From positions 207,616-271,615 of the forward strand of contig JAAOMT010000727.1 of the NCBI GenBank assembly GCA_016748015.1: a DNA stretch of 64,000 bases. The letters are read 5' to 3'. Shown here one piece after another: positions 46,077-58,530 of the stretch (position 1 is its first letter; the number at the start of each line of letters is the position of its first letter). Below the pieces are notes generated by a model that saw only the letters and a list, made by a program, of their open reading frames with translations, had not been told where the DNA came from and did not search any database. Source of the DNA: Geosiphon pyriformis. Lineage: Eukaryota > Glomeromycota > Glomeromycetes > Archaeosporales > Geosiphonaceae. The translations under genes and the position numbers were made by a program.

Positions 46077-49000
46077 TCACAAATATGTTTGATTCATGTA
46101 AGGTGGAGGGGAAGGTGATGCCCTTATCATTGATTCTGTAATACTTCCATCAGTTGCGGCAATAGGTGGTAGACTGACGTCTTGCGATTGATAAATCAAG
46201 GCGGTTAAAGGTTTATGCGATCTTTGTGGTGAGTCGGACGATTGAACATGAGTACTAGATACTGGATGAGCTACAGAAAGTGGTGATAATGCCCTTATAG
46301 AATTGTTCTGGCCTTGGGAGCTGAGCGACGGAGGATCAGTGAATGATGGCCGTGGATTGAATTTTTGAGCAACTGGTAGTGGTATTGTGGATATGTTACA
46401 CGAAGAAATTACTGGAGCTGGAGTAATAGAATGGTAATTAAAATATATTTTCAAAGATTTTATAGAAATCAAAAATTCTAATGAACCTGTTATATCTCGG
46501 AGAATCGTAGCCTTCATCATAGCCTTCATCCAGTCTTTAGTTTTCTCTGCGTCTTCATGGGCAAAAAAGTACATCCGTTCAATTTCGTGAACGGCTCGGA
46601 ACCCATACTTGCCTGGATATATATTTTCATCTGGAATTATCTTATACCCAGTCAAATTAATTTTGCCTTTGATTCTTGGATCTTGGGGATCCTAAGTTTT
46701 TAAATTGTCAATTAAAATAACAATGAAAATACAACTTGAATAATAGCTTATCCTGATTCTGCTTGACATTTACCACTTTTCCTATTTTGTTACTCTTTAA
46801 GTAATATAAATAAACACCCTTCAGTATACAAAAGCGAGTTTTCCACGTCTTATATTTTTCTCCTTGCTTTTTGATCCATCCTTCATGATCAGGGACGCCA
46901 ATCGAAGCAAGAATTTCTTCGTCAGTACTCTCATGGCGATTATTACTATATTTTATTTGGGAGCTAGGATATCTTTCAAAGTGACCTCTGCATTACAAGA
47001 TAATTGATTATAACACTGAATAAAAAATTTTCAAAGTAAAAGTAAACCTAAATTTTTGAACTTACGTTTCTCCGATATGCTTGCTGAGTGGAAGATTACC
47101 TGGATCCTAACAGTTTTCATCCGTATCAGATATTAGAACATTAATTTACTACAAGTAGAAACTGTGAATTAAATACCATTGAATTTGGTGACACGGTATG
47201 AAATTTTTTCTTGTTGGATCCGTCAACTCTGACAATTGCCCGTGAATTGGACGTTTTACTTTTAGGCCCTATATCACGTTCACGGTATGATTCCATTTCC
47301 GTTTCAATTCTTTCCAGCTCTTTAATCGCATCTTCTTCCTCTTCCTAAAGATTTTTAAGAAAAAATGAATTTCCACATAAAAGAAATTTAATAATTTATG
47401 TTTTATTTTGAACACTCACCAACAAAAAATCCCAACCCTGAGTTGATTGTGCACGCACATGAGCTGGTAGGGATAAGGCTTTACTGTCATTCCTGGCAAA
47501 ATGACCGAGGCGTGAAAGTATTTGGGAACGTGCTTTATTGTTTGCGCCACTAGGAGCGGTCGCAAAAATATTCTAAAAAGTGAATTACCGCGCTCATTAT
47601 TTGGTTATAGAACTTATAATTTTTTTAATGTCAGCTACGAAAATTGTGTGAAAACTTACAGTGTATACACTGTTGACATCCGTGAACCGGTCTTTAGTTT
47701 CGATTGGTTGTTCGGGGATAAGGCTATAGGTTTGTTTGTTCACATGAAATCTAAGATTTTCCGAAACAATACTATTTGTTTTATTGAATGAAGACTGCGG
47801 AGTATTTTTAAACATGCTACTTGTCAATGTGCTAGAAGGTGGTGGAATACGAGCAAAATTTTGCTCTTCCTGATACTGCTGTTTAAGTCGTTCTTTTTCT
47901 TTATGCTGATCTCGCAATACTTTTTCTTCTCGCTTTATTCGCTCTAAATAATTTTGTCTTTCTTTTTCTTGATTTATTTGCCCTTGGCGCTGTTGTTTGA
48001 AATTGTTGTCTCGAAGGCTGCCACTAATATGATGATGCAGGTTGCCGCTATATGACTTATCACCTTTATTTTTGTGCGATGCGACAGCAATGGAATGCCG
48101 TGATGGGGCTCCCATTTTATTGGCATTACTTATGATGTTAGATTGTCCATACATTGTACTTGTCTTGTGGGTTGTTTGATTTGAATTTAATAATGTAGTT
48201 GTTACATCTGAATTCGGCCCAACATTAGCATATGATCTTCGATTCTTTCGTTTCAATTTAAACGGGAAGGTTAATGAATTGTAAATTTCATGTATTCAAG
48301 TCTGAGAAACATTTTTTACGCACCTTCTTAAAGGCATCCTGTGGTATCTCATCAATTAGTTGATGTTGTGCTTTTAATTCACCAATCGCATTCATCATTT
48401 TAACGCGTTTCCCAAATGATGCTATGCTCAATTCTTTCAAGGTATTCAAATTGAGATCTAATAATATATCACCAGTGATGTCATTATCTGAAATAAATTC
48501 CCTTTGGTTAGTGATTGATTCTTAATCACATGTCGTTCAAAACCAGCGATCTTGTCAAAAAATTGTAGAACCTACCAATAAACTGATTAATTAATGTTTC
48601 GAACCCCTTTTCACGCAACCAGCTACACACCTGATCTACATCCCAGTTTAACGGATGATCCCCTGGCGTGCTGGAAGCGATTGATTTTGTATCATAATTA
48701 GAAGAATCTGAGATTGAAGAAGAATCACTCATTCTTTTACTGAATTCAGCTCGATTAATTTCATAATTTAATTTGGTCGCTGAAAAAGAAGGGCTCTGAG
48801 GTAGGGTTGGTGAATCTTGAATAGTTTGAAGTAATTCAACCTCGGGCTGTTGATATTGCTTTTGTTGTTGATTTTGCGAGTGGTTCATTGCCTGTGGTGA
48901 CAAAATGTTTTTTATTGAATTGTTACTGGCACGTGGATCACGTTGACTAGGATGATAAATACCAGTTCCAATACGCGGGCTACTATTAACACTATTACTG

Positions 49001-49836
49001 GTAATACTACTTCCATCACTGTTTGACTGACTAATTGAAACATTTGTATTGTGTGAAGAGTGTGATGAAGTTGGACGAAGAGACTTTTGAAAAGAATCTT
49101 TTTTTTCCATATCAAGTCCCTCTAATTCAACCGATTGAGATTTATTCTTATTCCCCTCATGATTAATACTAATATTAGATTTTTTGTTTGAGGAGGTGGA
49201 AATTCTGTTTCCATGGTTGACGGCAGTATTTTTTTGGAAATTTTTGACAACCTGATTGGAATCGCTGAATCCTGTTCTTGGTATTGATAATGACTCTGTT
49301 GGTGAGTTTGGCATATGTTGCGAAATAGGGCGCGAGAGGGTGCTGTCATTAACATTAGTCATAATGGCCAATGTACTTATTGTGCTAATTGTATTTGCTA
49401 TACTATGTGTACGTAGACCTCCAACCGTTCGGATTCTAGAGTACCTGGGCTCTTCTTCTGAAGATCGAACTATTTCGGTTTGTGAAATATCTTCAGCATT
49501 ATTATTGACATTATTCATAGAATATCGTGAATGAGGTTTCTCAGGACTAGTGTAATTCATCGGAAAGAGTCCAGTTTGGCCACGGATGTTTTGTCCCTAT
49601 TATTTCAAGTTTTCATATCATTAATATTTTGAAAAAAATGATTTAACTGCAAATTCGAAATATGAATTGGCTAAATTAAAGGAAAATGTGATTGCCTGCC
49701 ACCATCCATCGCCAAACATTTCATCTTTCTCGAAAATAATAATTGGTTCACCGGCTTCAAAAGATAGCTCATCTGGACGTTCTGCCTCAAAAGTGTGTGT
49801 AGCATATACTGTTTCAAGAGGTGCTAATTTTTCCAT
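46077..49836 (-). CDS. BOI1: SH3-SAM-PH polarity scaffold, BOI1/BOI2 (Pob1) type
   Basis: Ten exons: 49,836-49,696, 49,596-48,576, 48,487-48,324, 48,244-47,660, 47,572-47,420, 47,344-47,177, 47,106-47,066, 46,987-46,774, 46,691-46,487, 46,417-46,077. They sum to 3033 bases in phase, 1010 residues, close to yeast Boi proteins. An SH3 domain occupies residues about 8-64 (ATHTFEAERPDELSFEAGEP and GDGWWQG, across intron 1). A Ser/Asn/Gln-rich linker follows, then a SAM domain (WDVDQVCSWLREKGFE, about residues 365-430). Near residues 760-870 lies a PH domain (EGWIKKQGEKYKTWKTRFC, YFFAHEDAEKTKDWMKA). Boi proteins link Cdc42 signalling and exocytosis at bud or hyphal tips, at the plasma membrane. 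Intron 1 uses a GC donor. The exon 4 start at 48,244 is the least certain junction. Confidence 0.88.
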
Positions 49837-50646
49837 GGCCTCTATTTTTTGTTAGTGCAAGGTTTGATTGAATAGTGGTTTTGACTATGAGGAGTTATTA
49901 AGGGTAAATTTAAAAGTGTAGAAGAAAAGTTAAAGAATGTCAGAAAATAGTTGGATCATACTGTTATTCGATTTTTTAACTTCATTATATTCAACAAGGG
50001 CTCTTTTATTTAGAGTTTGAAAAATAGCACACCTCAATATTTTCTAATGTTTATTTTCCTTTTTTAGGCAAGCATCAAAAAACTATCAGTTAAGGCAAAC
50101 CACTTATTTTTTCTTATGGACAGGAATATCAGATATGAAATGGTCCTAGTCGTTTAGCAGCTTCTAGTAAGATGTTTTGGTCAAACAACACGTTGTAGGC
50201 TCAGATACAGGTTGAAAGGCCGTAATATCCAAACATAAAAGCCTATCCTGTGCGGCCAATGTTTGTACAAATGTTCCGATTTGGAGCATGACATAAATAT
50301 GATCTACCATTATGTGTGTATGAGATGCGAAAAAAGAACATACTAAAAGTTGCACATCTAATCACAGAGTTTCAGATTTTCCCTATGGCATTGTGCATGT
50401 ATCCCAGTTAACAGGGAGGTTGTTTCATACAATTCATACCTGAATATTAGCAATTTTCTTTTGAATTAAGAAGACAAGAAAGAACACATTTTTGAAGCTA
50501 AACGGTTATCTATAAATAAAACTGGACTTATACTATTGGAGAGTTGTCATTAATTGAAAGCTTCAATCGGGTCAGAATGGTGTCAATAGGAAAAACTTGG
50601 CACTATGAGGTTTAGCAAATTTTAATTGTACATGTAATTTTGGTTT
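49837..50646. other. Upstream region of the SH3-SAM-PH gene
   Basis: Presumed promoter and 5' UTR. The ATG at 49,836 lies in CAAAAAATAGAGGCCATGG, with an A-rich leader. A short minus-strand frame at 50,355-50,164 has no family features, and I do not support it as a gene. Confidence 0.5.
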
Positions 50647-51003
50647 TTAATTAATCAATTCTCCTAAGATACATTTCGAAACTTTTTTAAAAGGATATTT
50701 CGAATAAAAATGAATTCTTGGTAATTCTGAATATTGAATCCAAGTCTTTTGTTTATACATTTTAGCAATCATTGAATTGGGGTTTTTAACAGTTTTGGAT
50801 TTATTTAGTAGTAAATCTTCGACAACTTTTGATAACTTATATAATGATAAAGCTTGGATTATGGAAGTCTTTGGAAATTTTCGGAATAATACATTATTTT
50901 GAGCCTTGTGTACATAACAGAAATTGTAATTTAAACCAAAGGAGTCATTACTTGGATTCAAAAAGTAAATTGGGATTTTGAGGCACGAATATTCCATTTG
51001 CAT
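50647..51003 (-). CDS. Hypothetical 118-residue protein, faint HMG-box-like tail
   Basis: A single open frame with an ATG start and TAA stop. The last 50 residues (NPNSMIAKMYKQKTWIQYS, then HFYSKYPFKK) have the spacing of the second and third helices of a MATA-type HMG box (SKIIxKMWKxE, YxxLA, KYPxYKY). These boxes are greatly expanded in Rhizophagus. The usual first-helix motif (RPPNAFILFR) is only suggested by NNVLFRKF. If real, it is a diverged or decaying DNA-binding protein. Otherwise it is a chance frame. Confidence 0.3.
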   Translation of the reverse strand: MQMEYSCLKIPIYFLNPSNDSFGLNYNFCYVHKAQNNVLFRKFPKTSIIQALSLYKLSKVVEDLLLNKSKTVKNPNSMIAKMYKQKTWIQYSELPRIHFYSKYPFKKVSKCILGELIN

Positions 51004-52366
51004 TTACGAAATTGCCTTTAAAGACATAATCACACTGATAATAAAAATCTTGAGAATTTGATTTGCTCATCTTGACACCGCCGAGATAAGTTTTGAATTA
51101 AAATCACAATTTCATATTTTTGTTAATAAACAATTTTTTTTTTGAATAGCTCTTTAAATCACTAAAAAGTTAATTTTTTTGGTGTTTAAAAATATTTTCA
51201 ACAAGATTTTTGTGAAACTTACTTTTTTTGTGTGAGTTGGGGAATCCACTGCTCAATTTTCTACCTTGATATAACTGTAAGCATGAAACGAACAAATTTT
51301 AACTCTTTCGATTCATTGAAAAAATTTCTCGAAATTTTTACTTCAATCCCAAATTCCTCCGAATATACACAATTTTTTAATAATGTAGACTAATTGAGAA
51401 TAAATGAATAAAGTCAAGAAGTTTTGGGTCAAAATATTCTTTTTGCAATCAGATTTGGATTCATGAAATATTAAAACTGAAAATATTAATCTTTGTTCAA
51501 GTCTTTAGCTATTTCTTTGAACTAGGGTGAAGCTTTTTGAAATTCAATATATCCGGTAATGAGAATTTAGAAAAAATGGTTTTTTTTTTAAATCAGGCAA
51601 TTAATATACAAGATTTCAATCTCTCTAATTGGTACATATTTATAATAATAGTTTCGATTGATATCTTGAAAAAGCAAAAAATTTTATTAACTTATTTCCT
51701 AAAAATACAGCTAAAAACATATTTGTGATTTAAAAGCTTAGTTTTTTAATCGAATATTTTTTATTTTAATCGACAAAAGGTACACCATATAAGCCCCGAT
51801 ACTGTACATTATGTGCAACATGTACCCAGTCCAATACAAAAAATCCTTCTCAAAATAAAGTGAGAGTAGTATACATATAGAGAGCGGGGTCTATTTTACG
51901 ATATTTGTAAATTGCAAATATCATACTTGACCTACCGTGATTTGGTACAGAATGATTGATATCCGAGAATTATGAGACAAATGTCAAAGTTCTTGTAGTA
52001 CTTGAATCTCAGGTTTTATCAAACTCTTATATTTTTCTCCAGTGAAATAGCTTAGCTTGGGAACGTTTGGATTCCTATTCATAAATTTAGAAAATTGTGA
52101 GAAAACTTAATGTCCAAAGAGGTTTGGACAAACATGTTGTCTTCTTAAATCATTTTCCAGATATTTGAGCAATGTTCATGTGTAGCTTGGCTAAGGGTAT
52201 AAAGAAAATTGAAAATTTATTCGTCACGAAAATTTCAACTAAAAAGTTGGGCATATATTCTCATTGATCACTATTAAACATGAAAACAAAATCCCGAAAA
52301 TTTGGGTTAAGAGGTGATGAGTTTCGATGGTAACTTGGCATATCAGAAAAGTGAAAGTACACTTAC
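51004..52366. other. Intergenic
   Basis: No gene. A perfect 8-bp inverted repeat with a 7-base loop (GATATTTG/CAAATATC) is at 51,900-51,922. The region just left of 52,366 may hold a short last exon of the F-box gene. Confidence 0.5.
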
Positions 52367-53510
52367 TCCATTCATCAAAATTCAAGTACTCAAAAAATTC
52401 GGGAAAGAAATATTCATCAGCCGGCGTATAATTATTGAAGACATGCTCAGTTTCATCACCAAAACAATTCCCATCCATGACAACATCATCAGGCTCAGGA
52501 GCAAAATTTTCCCCCATGTAATTGTATAAGTTGTGAACATGCTTTTCATATTCAGCTTCAAGTTTAGATCTTAAAATTTTCCAACACCGTGGCGTAAATT
52601 CTTTAACTGACCTATTTCCCAGAGCCCTGGTGTAGGCCTGGGATTGGTTCAAAAAATTTCTATCCCACTTGGGGGAACCGTCTGAATTCGTCTCTTCGAA
52701 CATTGTATTAATAAATTCATTCAATTGGCCTTGGCGTTTATCTTGGTCCTTTCGAGCTTGATTGCGATCACCTCGAGTCTTCTCAAAATAGCCACGTCTT
52801 CGATCTGCGGCATCATTGGCAATTTGTAAAGATTTACGACGAGTTTCTACCACCCATGCATCTCTTCTTTCCACATCCTTATCCCCAAACTTTGCGTATT
52901 CAGCTGCAAGTTTTTTAGCTTGTGGAATCCAATACTCATGACGATTAGCAGTACTCTTTGCTAGGCATTGGATTAGTTGAATGGGTATATAAGTAGCTAA
53001 CTGTATTGGGCTAAGAAATTAATCAAAAAGGAAAAATCCTGTTCCAATATCCGTTCCACTTGTATATTTCTGTAAACCTCAAGACATTGCAATTAAGAAT
53101 TTTTACCTGGTACTGTTTTCTTTGAAACAATTATCACAAACGCGCACCATAAAACAAAAATTGTGACGAGCTCCACCTCGAAGACGTTTTCCACATTTCT
53201 GGCATCCTTTTTCAATTAGAAATCTTGCGTAATTTCGTTCACTCATTCCTTCGGGTGGTCCAAGTTTGAGCATTGGCATGAATGTTTCACGTGATTGGCG
53301 CCATATGAGCTCAGTCGATGTAGATTCATCAGTTGACAAGTATTGATGAAAGAGTCGACAAACTCTGGCTAACGAGAGTAAGTCTTTAGCCTCCAGATAT
53401 TTGCAGATTGCTATAAAAAGCTCAGGTGCGATATTATTTAGGGTTGGGGCAGGATGAGAAGAAATATCGTTGTTCTTTCCCTTTCTGCATCGCTTGTTAG
53501 TTGTCGCCAT
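52367..53510 (-). CDS. F-box protein with Cys cluster and coiled-coil C-terminus
   Basis: Exon 1 is 53,510-53,107 and exon 2 is 53,010-52,367. After exon 2 a GTAAGT donor suggests one more short exon, or, if unspliced, the frame ends at 52,239. At least 349 residues. Residues about 24-70 form an F-box (LNNIAPELFIAICKYLEAKD, then LARVCRLFH and a Trp). F-boxes bind Skp1 in SCF ubiquitin ligases and the rest of the protein chooses the substrate. Residues 100-130 have CQKCGKRL and CDNCF, a possible zinc site. The rest is charged and helical (RRKSLQIANDAADRRRGYF). I recognise this build from a large Rhizophagus F-box family. The substrate is unknown. Confidence 0.82.
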
Positions 53511-54822
53511 TTTTACAGGAGTAAAAATTATCCAAGACTGATGTTATATATTAATGATTATATTTTGGGTTGTATCTAAATACAATATTTGTTCGATACC
53601 CGTTTCCATGAAATCACTTTTAATCAACAATCATAAAAGAAAGCGAGAGATTTTACCTAGTCAGTTTGAAAAGGCTCACACAAACAAAAGCGAGTTTTGG
53701 TTCCAAAAAAGTACTCGCAATCCTATGGATTCAAAAGGCTGCAAATTGAATATCAGCGCCATTCCTCATGTGTCACAATATTTGATCTTTTCTGAAATCA
53801 GTAGGTGAAATGTTTAACACGGTACTAAACCTCTCTCGACCGATTCAATATTAAAATGTGGCATGGCAACTTACTATATGCCTCTCTCTCGCGGGAAATC
53901 ATTGACCTTTTTGGATTTTAAGCATCATTTGATAGGTCATATGTTATAAAGCTAAAAGTTGTGGTCATAATTATATTACTTTTTACAGATTGAAGAAATT
54001 CAAAAATATAATTAGGTCAATTTCTGAAAAGAATGTGGTTAAAATAATATGAAATGAAATTTTGAAATGAGATTTAATTAATTTATGATTCTTGGATTTA
54101 TCAAATTCTCATTTCTAATTAAAAAAAATGGCAAGAATTTTGATGTAATATTTCTATTTTTAAAGTAAAAATAATAAAATTGTAATGATTAAAAAAATAA
54201 TTTTTTTAACTAATTTGTAACTAAATTCTGCTTAATTTTTTGAAATTTAATGAATTGAAATTTTTTATTATAATAGATTTGACTTATTTATGGCAAATTT
54301 TTGTTTTTTGCATAATAAATATAAGAAAACTTTGAATGAGACTAAAACATTCAGTCAATATTTGAAACCATTTTCAATCTTTGATTCTTTGAATTTCTTT
54401 TAAAATCTTAAATAAATCTTAACTAAAATACAAATAATAATTTTCTTGACATCTTGAAATCAAAATTGCAAAATTGCTTGAACCATCAAGTTTGGGAAAA
54501 AGATTTTATATATAGGGATAAACTTGCTAAATTTAGAGACCTAAAGGTTTTAACATCAGAACGAAAAACAAAAAGTAGTCACTCGAAATTAATGGTTTTC
54601 TCTTTATCGTTGTATAAGTTCTTATATTTTATTTGGCAAAAAAATCTCATCAAATTTTATTTACATTGAATGGCAAAATTTATAACCTTTATAAAAGTTG
54701 AAATAATTTTATTCGATTAAGAAAATACAAAATTAAGAGAGAAGATGTCAATATTCCCATTTGAATTAGTTTACTTTTACAAAGGTTTTAACTTAATTAC
54801 TTTCTCAAAAATTGAGAGTTTT
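53511..54822. other. Intergenic
   Basis: Upstream region of the F-box gene, then AT-rich DNA. Open frames at 53,554-53,808 and 54,454-54,669 (+) show no family features or splice context, and I leave them uncalled. Confidence 0.5.
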
Positions 54823-54967
54823 GTAAATAAATTTTTTCATAGCTTGAGCGATATTTACCTTAAGCATTGTGTGATTCAATGTCAAGTAAATAAATTTTTT
54901 CATAGCTTGAGCGACATTCACCTTAAGCATTGTGTAATTCAATGTTAAGAAAATAAATTTTTTCAAA
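54823..54967. repeat. 63-bp tandem repeat, 2.3 copies
   Basis: Units start at 54,823, 54,886 and 54,949. Each begins GTAAATAAATTTTTTCATAG (first bases differ in the third) and continues through TTGAGCGA and CCTTAAGCATTGTGT. Only a few substitutions separate the first two copies, so the duplication is fairly recent. Confidence 0.9.
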
Positions 54968-55383
54968 ATAAAATTAGTAGGTCCCCTGATTCCTGGATTC
55001 AGGGATTGTTTAGCTCCATTCAAATATGAATTTAAAATTCCCAATTTTCAAAATGGGCATCTCCCGCATGATTTAAATACCCTTTTCCGTGCTACCAAAC
55101 TTTAACCTCATGAATTTTCAAATTTTAAACCAATATTATTGAACTATATCTTTTATTATTTAATTGCTAATTTTTGACATATATAATTGAATAGAACCAT
55201 TAATAATACATTTATATAATCATATAATACCAAATCAAACTTCTTTTTACACAGAGTCTCACCTTAAATGTTTCAGAAATAGTAAGAAAATTAAATGCAA
55301 ATTAAATGTACAAAATTTTATCGTGATATAACATTCATGCAGTGCAACCAATGATTCGCTTAATGCTAAAGCGTATTACTAAG

Positions 55384-55463
55384 AAGAGAGTATTCTCAAT
55401 ATAAAAGATACTCAGCTCATTTTTTATAAAAACTGAAATTGTTAATTTCTTCAATTTCTAACA
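55384..55463 (+). promoter_or_regulatory. Core promoter and leader of the small cysteine-tailed gene
   Basis: AATATAAAAGATA near 55,400 fits a TATA box about 60 bases before the ATG. The leader is short, and the start context is AACAATGAA with A at -3. Confidence 0.5.
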
Positions 55464-55843
55464 ATGAATCAATATCCAAATACACATGGAGTACCATCAA
55501 CAGGATACCCACAAATCTACCCAAGTCAAAATTATGAAATGGGACCAGGATTATCGTATAATTCCAGTATTAATACCCAACCTAAACCTCATGAAATGGG
55601 AAAAGGTTTACCGGATTCAAGTCATAATACTCAACCAAAGAAATCTAGTGATGGTAACTCCAAATCAAATAAACAAAGTAAGTTTTAGATGCTTTAAATT
55701 TTTTAAATTCTATTTAAACTTATTTCCCTCTTCTTTATTTTAAAGCTAACGCAAAAAATGAAAGAGAATCACATAAATATAGAAGGTTTTGTTTCGAAAT
55801 GTGTACCCCTTGTTGTGCTCTATGCTGTCTTGCTGCGATATGA
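55464..55843 (+). CDS. Small Tyr/Pro/Gln-rich protein with C-terminal Cys-rich module (CYSTM-like)
   Basis: Exon 1 is 55,464-55,677 and exon 2 is 55,746-55,843, with a phase-1 GTAAGT...AAAG intron. They encode 103 residues. The N-terminal two thirds are rich in Pro, Tyr, Gln, Asn and Ser and contain two copies of a loose repeat (EMGPGLSYNSSINTQPKPH and EMGKGLPDSSHNTQPKKS). The C-terminus is FCFEMCTPCCALCCLAAI, a short hydrophobic Cys-rich segment as in CYSTM proteins, which are small tail-anchored, probably palmitoylated proteins tied to stress responses in fungi and plants. Membrane anchoring is inference from that likeness. Without splicing the Cys tail would be missed. Confidence 0.75.
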
Positions 55844-57173
55844 AGTATTATAAAAAAGGGCATTGCGCTACAGGTAATTTGATCTGTAATTTTTGATTAG
55901 CTATATATTTATAAATATATTCATCGCAGGTTGCATTAATCCATGCTTTTTTAATTTTAGATTAATTAAATTTTCTGTTGTGATAATTAATAAAAATTAT
56001 AGATTTTTATCCAAATCGCATGGTTTGAAGAAATAATAATATGAGTCGAGGGGTAAAAGAAAACTCTGATATAATCTTGTCAATAAATAAACCCTGGAAT
56101 TAATTTCAGTTCTGATTAAAAAAAAAACATTAATTAAATAAATTTCTTCTTTCCTTCACAGTTAGACACACATTTTATTGAATTAAAAGATTAGAGACTG
56201 GATTAAAATAGTTGATATAATTCCAATCAGTTTAAAATTGGATAAAGAGATATAAAGTATTTTTGAGAATTATTAATTCGAATTTTTTTGATTTTTAAAT
56301 CACAAAGAAAATCAGTTTCTACTAGATTTTTCATTTGAATCAATATTTTGTCTATATTGTGAATTTTACCTTTGAAATATACTGAATAATCTTCTGACAA
56401 GACAGCAATTATCTTTTCTATTTTAGAGTTTCAGAATTGTTCTACCTTTTTGTTTTCCAAAGATATTTAAGGCTTCCTTCAGAACTTTCAAGTTATCACT
56501 CGTATCTGAGATACGAATACAGTAATTTCAAGGGAAGAAGTTTTAATAAAACCATTTTGAACTATTTAATAAACTTATTATAAAATGTTCCCAGGTGTTG
56601 TGGGAGGATCAAGTAACTAGAGGATAAAAAACGCAAAAATGGATATCCATTCAGAAAAAATTTTCATTTGTCAAAATGAGGAGCTTGTTTTTAGACCAAA
56701 AATTTCGTTACTTATTCTTAGCTCACCCTCATTTAACTTTTGTCTCCGAAAAATCAATATGGTTATACTCTAAAGAGCAATATCGTATGGACTTCCAATT
56801 AGTAACAAAGTTCATTGCCTAATTTCTTTTCGGAATGCGTATCATTTACAGATTAAATTTCCCGGATTTCATCGAAATTTAAACAACTTCTTTTTGATCT
56901 GGCTCAAAATGGTACCTCTAAAATTGATCAGCATGATATCACTTCGTCATGCTCATCGACAATTTTGAATTTGTCATTTATTTTGGAATCGATGAGCTTT
57001 TGCTTGATTGCTTTTTGACGAAAATATATAAAATGGTCGCTTTCATTTCCTCCATGTTTTCAATCTACTATTTAACTCTCAAAGGCTTAATCTACCCATC
57101 AAAAATAATATTTTGAACAAGTTAAACTTGAAATTAATACTTTTTCTTCAACACCAATTTAACAACTTTCAAA
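55844..57173. other. Intergenic
   Basis: 3' flank of the small gene and promoter region of the dehydrogenase. ATATATAAAATGG at about 57,026 is a candidate TATA box. No further gene is visible. Confidence 0.5.
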
Positions 57174-58530
57174 ATGGCTGGAGGTACTTTATGGCGAAAC
57201 ACAATATGGACAATTATCGGTCTTCGGGAATACACGAAACATGGCTATGAAAGAAACTCGAAAAAATTTAACATGAACGCATGTAATGTTGATCTAACAG
57301 GAAAGATTACCGTTGTCACTGGTGCTAATGCTGGATTAGGCAAATATGTGGCTGCAGAATTGTATAAACGCGGGGCTATTGTTCATATGCTTTGTCGTGA
57401 TCAGGCGAGAGGTGAAAAGGCACGACAGGATATTATCAATGCAGTTACAACTGATGAATCCAATACGGCTACAACTGATGGATCCAAAGAAGCTGAGTCA
57501 GCTAAGAATACTCCCATAATGCTAAAAGAAGATTCATTGAAGTTACATCAAGTTGATATTTCCAATTTAAAAAATGTTCAAAAATTTGTCGAGGAATTAT
57601 CCAAAGGGGAGAATTCGGAAGAAAATAGTGGAAAATGTCATATTTTGGTACTGTATTGGTATTCTTTCTTTACTAAGCATTTTTTTGATATTGACGATTG
57701 ATTTGATTTTTACCAAAGATTAATAATGCTGGTGTAATGAATAATGAGCGGAGGCTCACGCCATACGGAGTCGAAACTAATTTCGCGATTAATACAATTG
57801 GAACATATTACCTGACAAAATGCATGATTCCACTATTGGAAAAGGCTGGTCCAGGAAGTCGCGTGGTAATTTATCAAAAATTTTAAATTAATTCGGATTT
57901 TTGCCTAGTATCTGTATTTATTTCATTTAATCAATTTCTCGGCTATCATCCTCAAATAAAGGTAACAGTTTCTTCTGGAGGAATGTACACTAATAAACTT
58001 GACCTAACGGATTTACAATTTGAAAAACTGAAGCCCTTTGATGGCACGATGGCTTATGCACAAAATAAAGTTTGTTTTCCTTCATTTTTTTTGATTTCCT
58101 GTTTTTTGCCAAATTTAACTCCTTTGCTAAATTTAAATCCTTTTGCTAAAATCTGGTTCATTTCCCCCAGCGGCAACAAGTTGAATTAACAGAATACTGG
58201 TCCAAAAAATATCCCGAACAGAAAATTGGAATCAAATTTTTAGCAACGCACCCAGGATGGAGTGACACGCCAGGGCTTAGCGTGGCCATGGAAGGTTTTT
58301 ATAAACGCGTAAAAACATTACTTCGTTCCATCCCACAAGGTTGTGACACAATCCTATGGGCTGCGTTTTCAAACGAGGCTGACAAAGTTCCGAGTGGTTC
58401 CTTCTTATTTGATCGTCAGATCGCTTCAAAACATTTGCCACTTGCGAAAACTCGGTCAAAACCACAAGATGTTGAAGAATTAGTCGATAAACTGGATCAT
58501 TTTAGTGAGATTGGATTGCAAACGCAATAA
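57174..58530 (+). CDS. Short-chain dehydrogenase/reductase, DHRS12-like
   Basis: Four exons in phase 0 (57,174-57,647, 57,719-57,865, 57,962-58,069, 58,171-58,530) give 362 residues. The cofactor site is TGANAGLGK near residue 48 (TGxxxGxG), and NNAG follows at the exon 2 start. The catalytic Ser is in VTVSSGGMY and the Tyr/Lys pair in YAQNK (YxxxK) at the exon 3 end. HPGWSDTPG in exon 4 is characteristic of the DHRS12 branch. It should be an NAD(P)-dependent oxidoreductase with an unknown, probably lipid-like substrate. An insert of about 35 residues (TTDESNTATTDGSKEAES) sits between the second strand and the DIS motif, longer than usual. All active-site residues are present. It converges on the acyl-CoA synthetase remnant. 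Confidence 0.9.

Noticed and set aside
47522-47791. A plus-strand open frame inside the BOI-type gene, and similar ones at 49,256-49,534 and 49,667-49,855
   Set aside because: They are antisense to well-supported exons with SH3, SAM or linker sequence.
58277-58465. A minus-strand frame opposite the last exon of the dehydrogenase
   Set aside because: The plus strand carries conserved dehydrogenase sequence; the other is a shadow.
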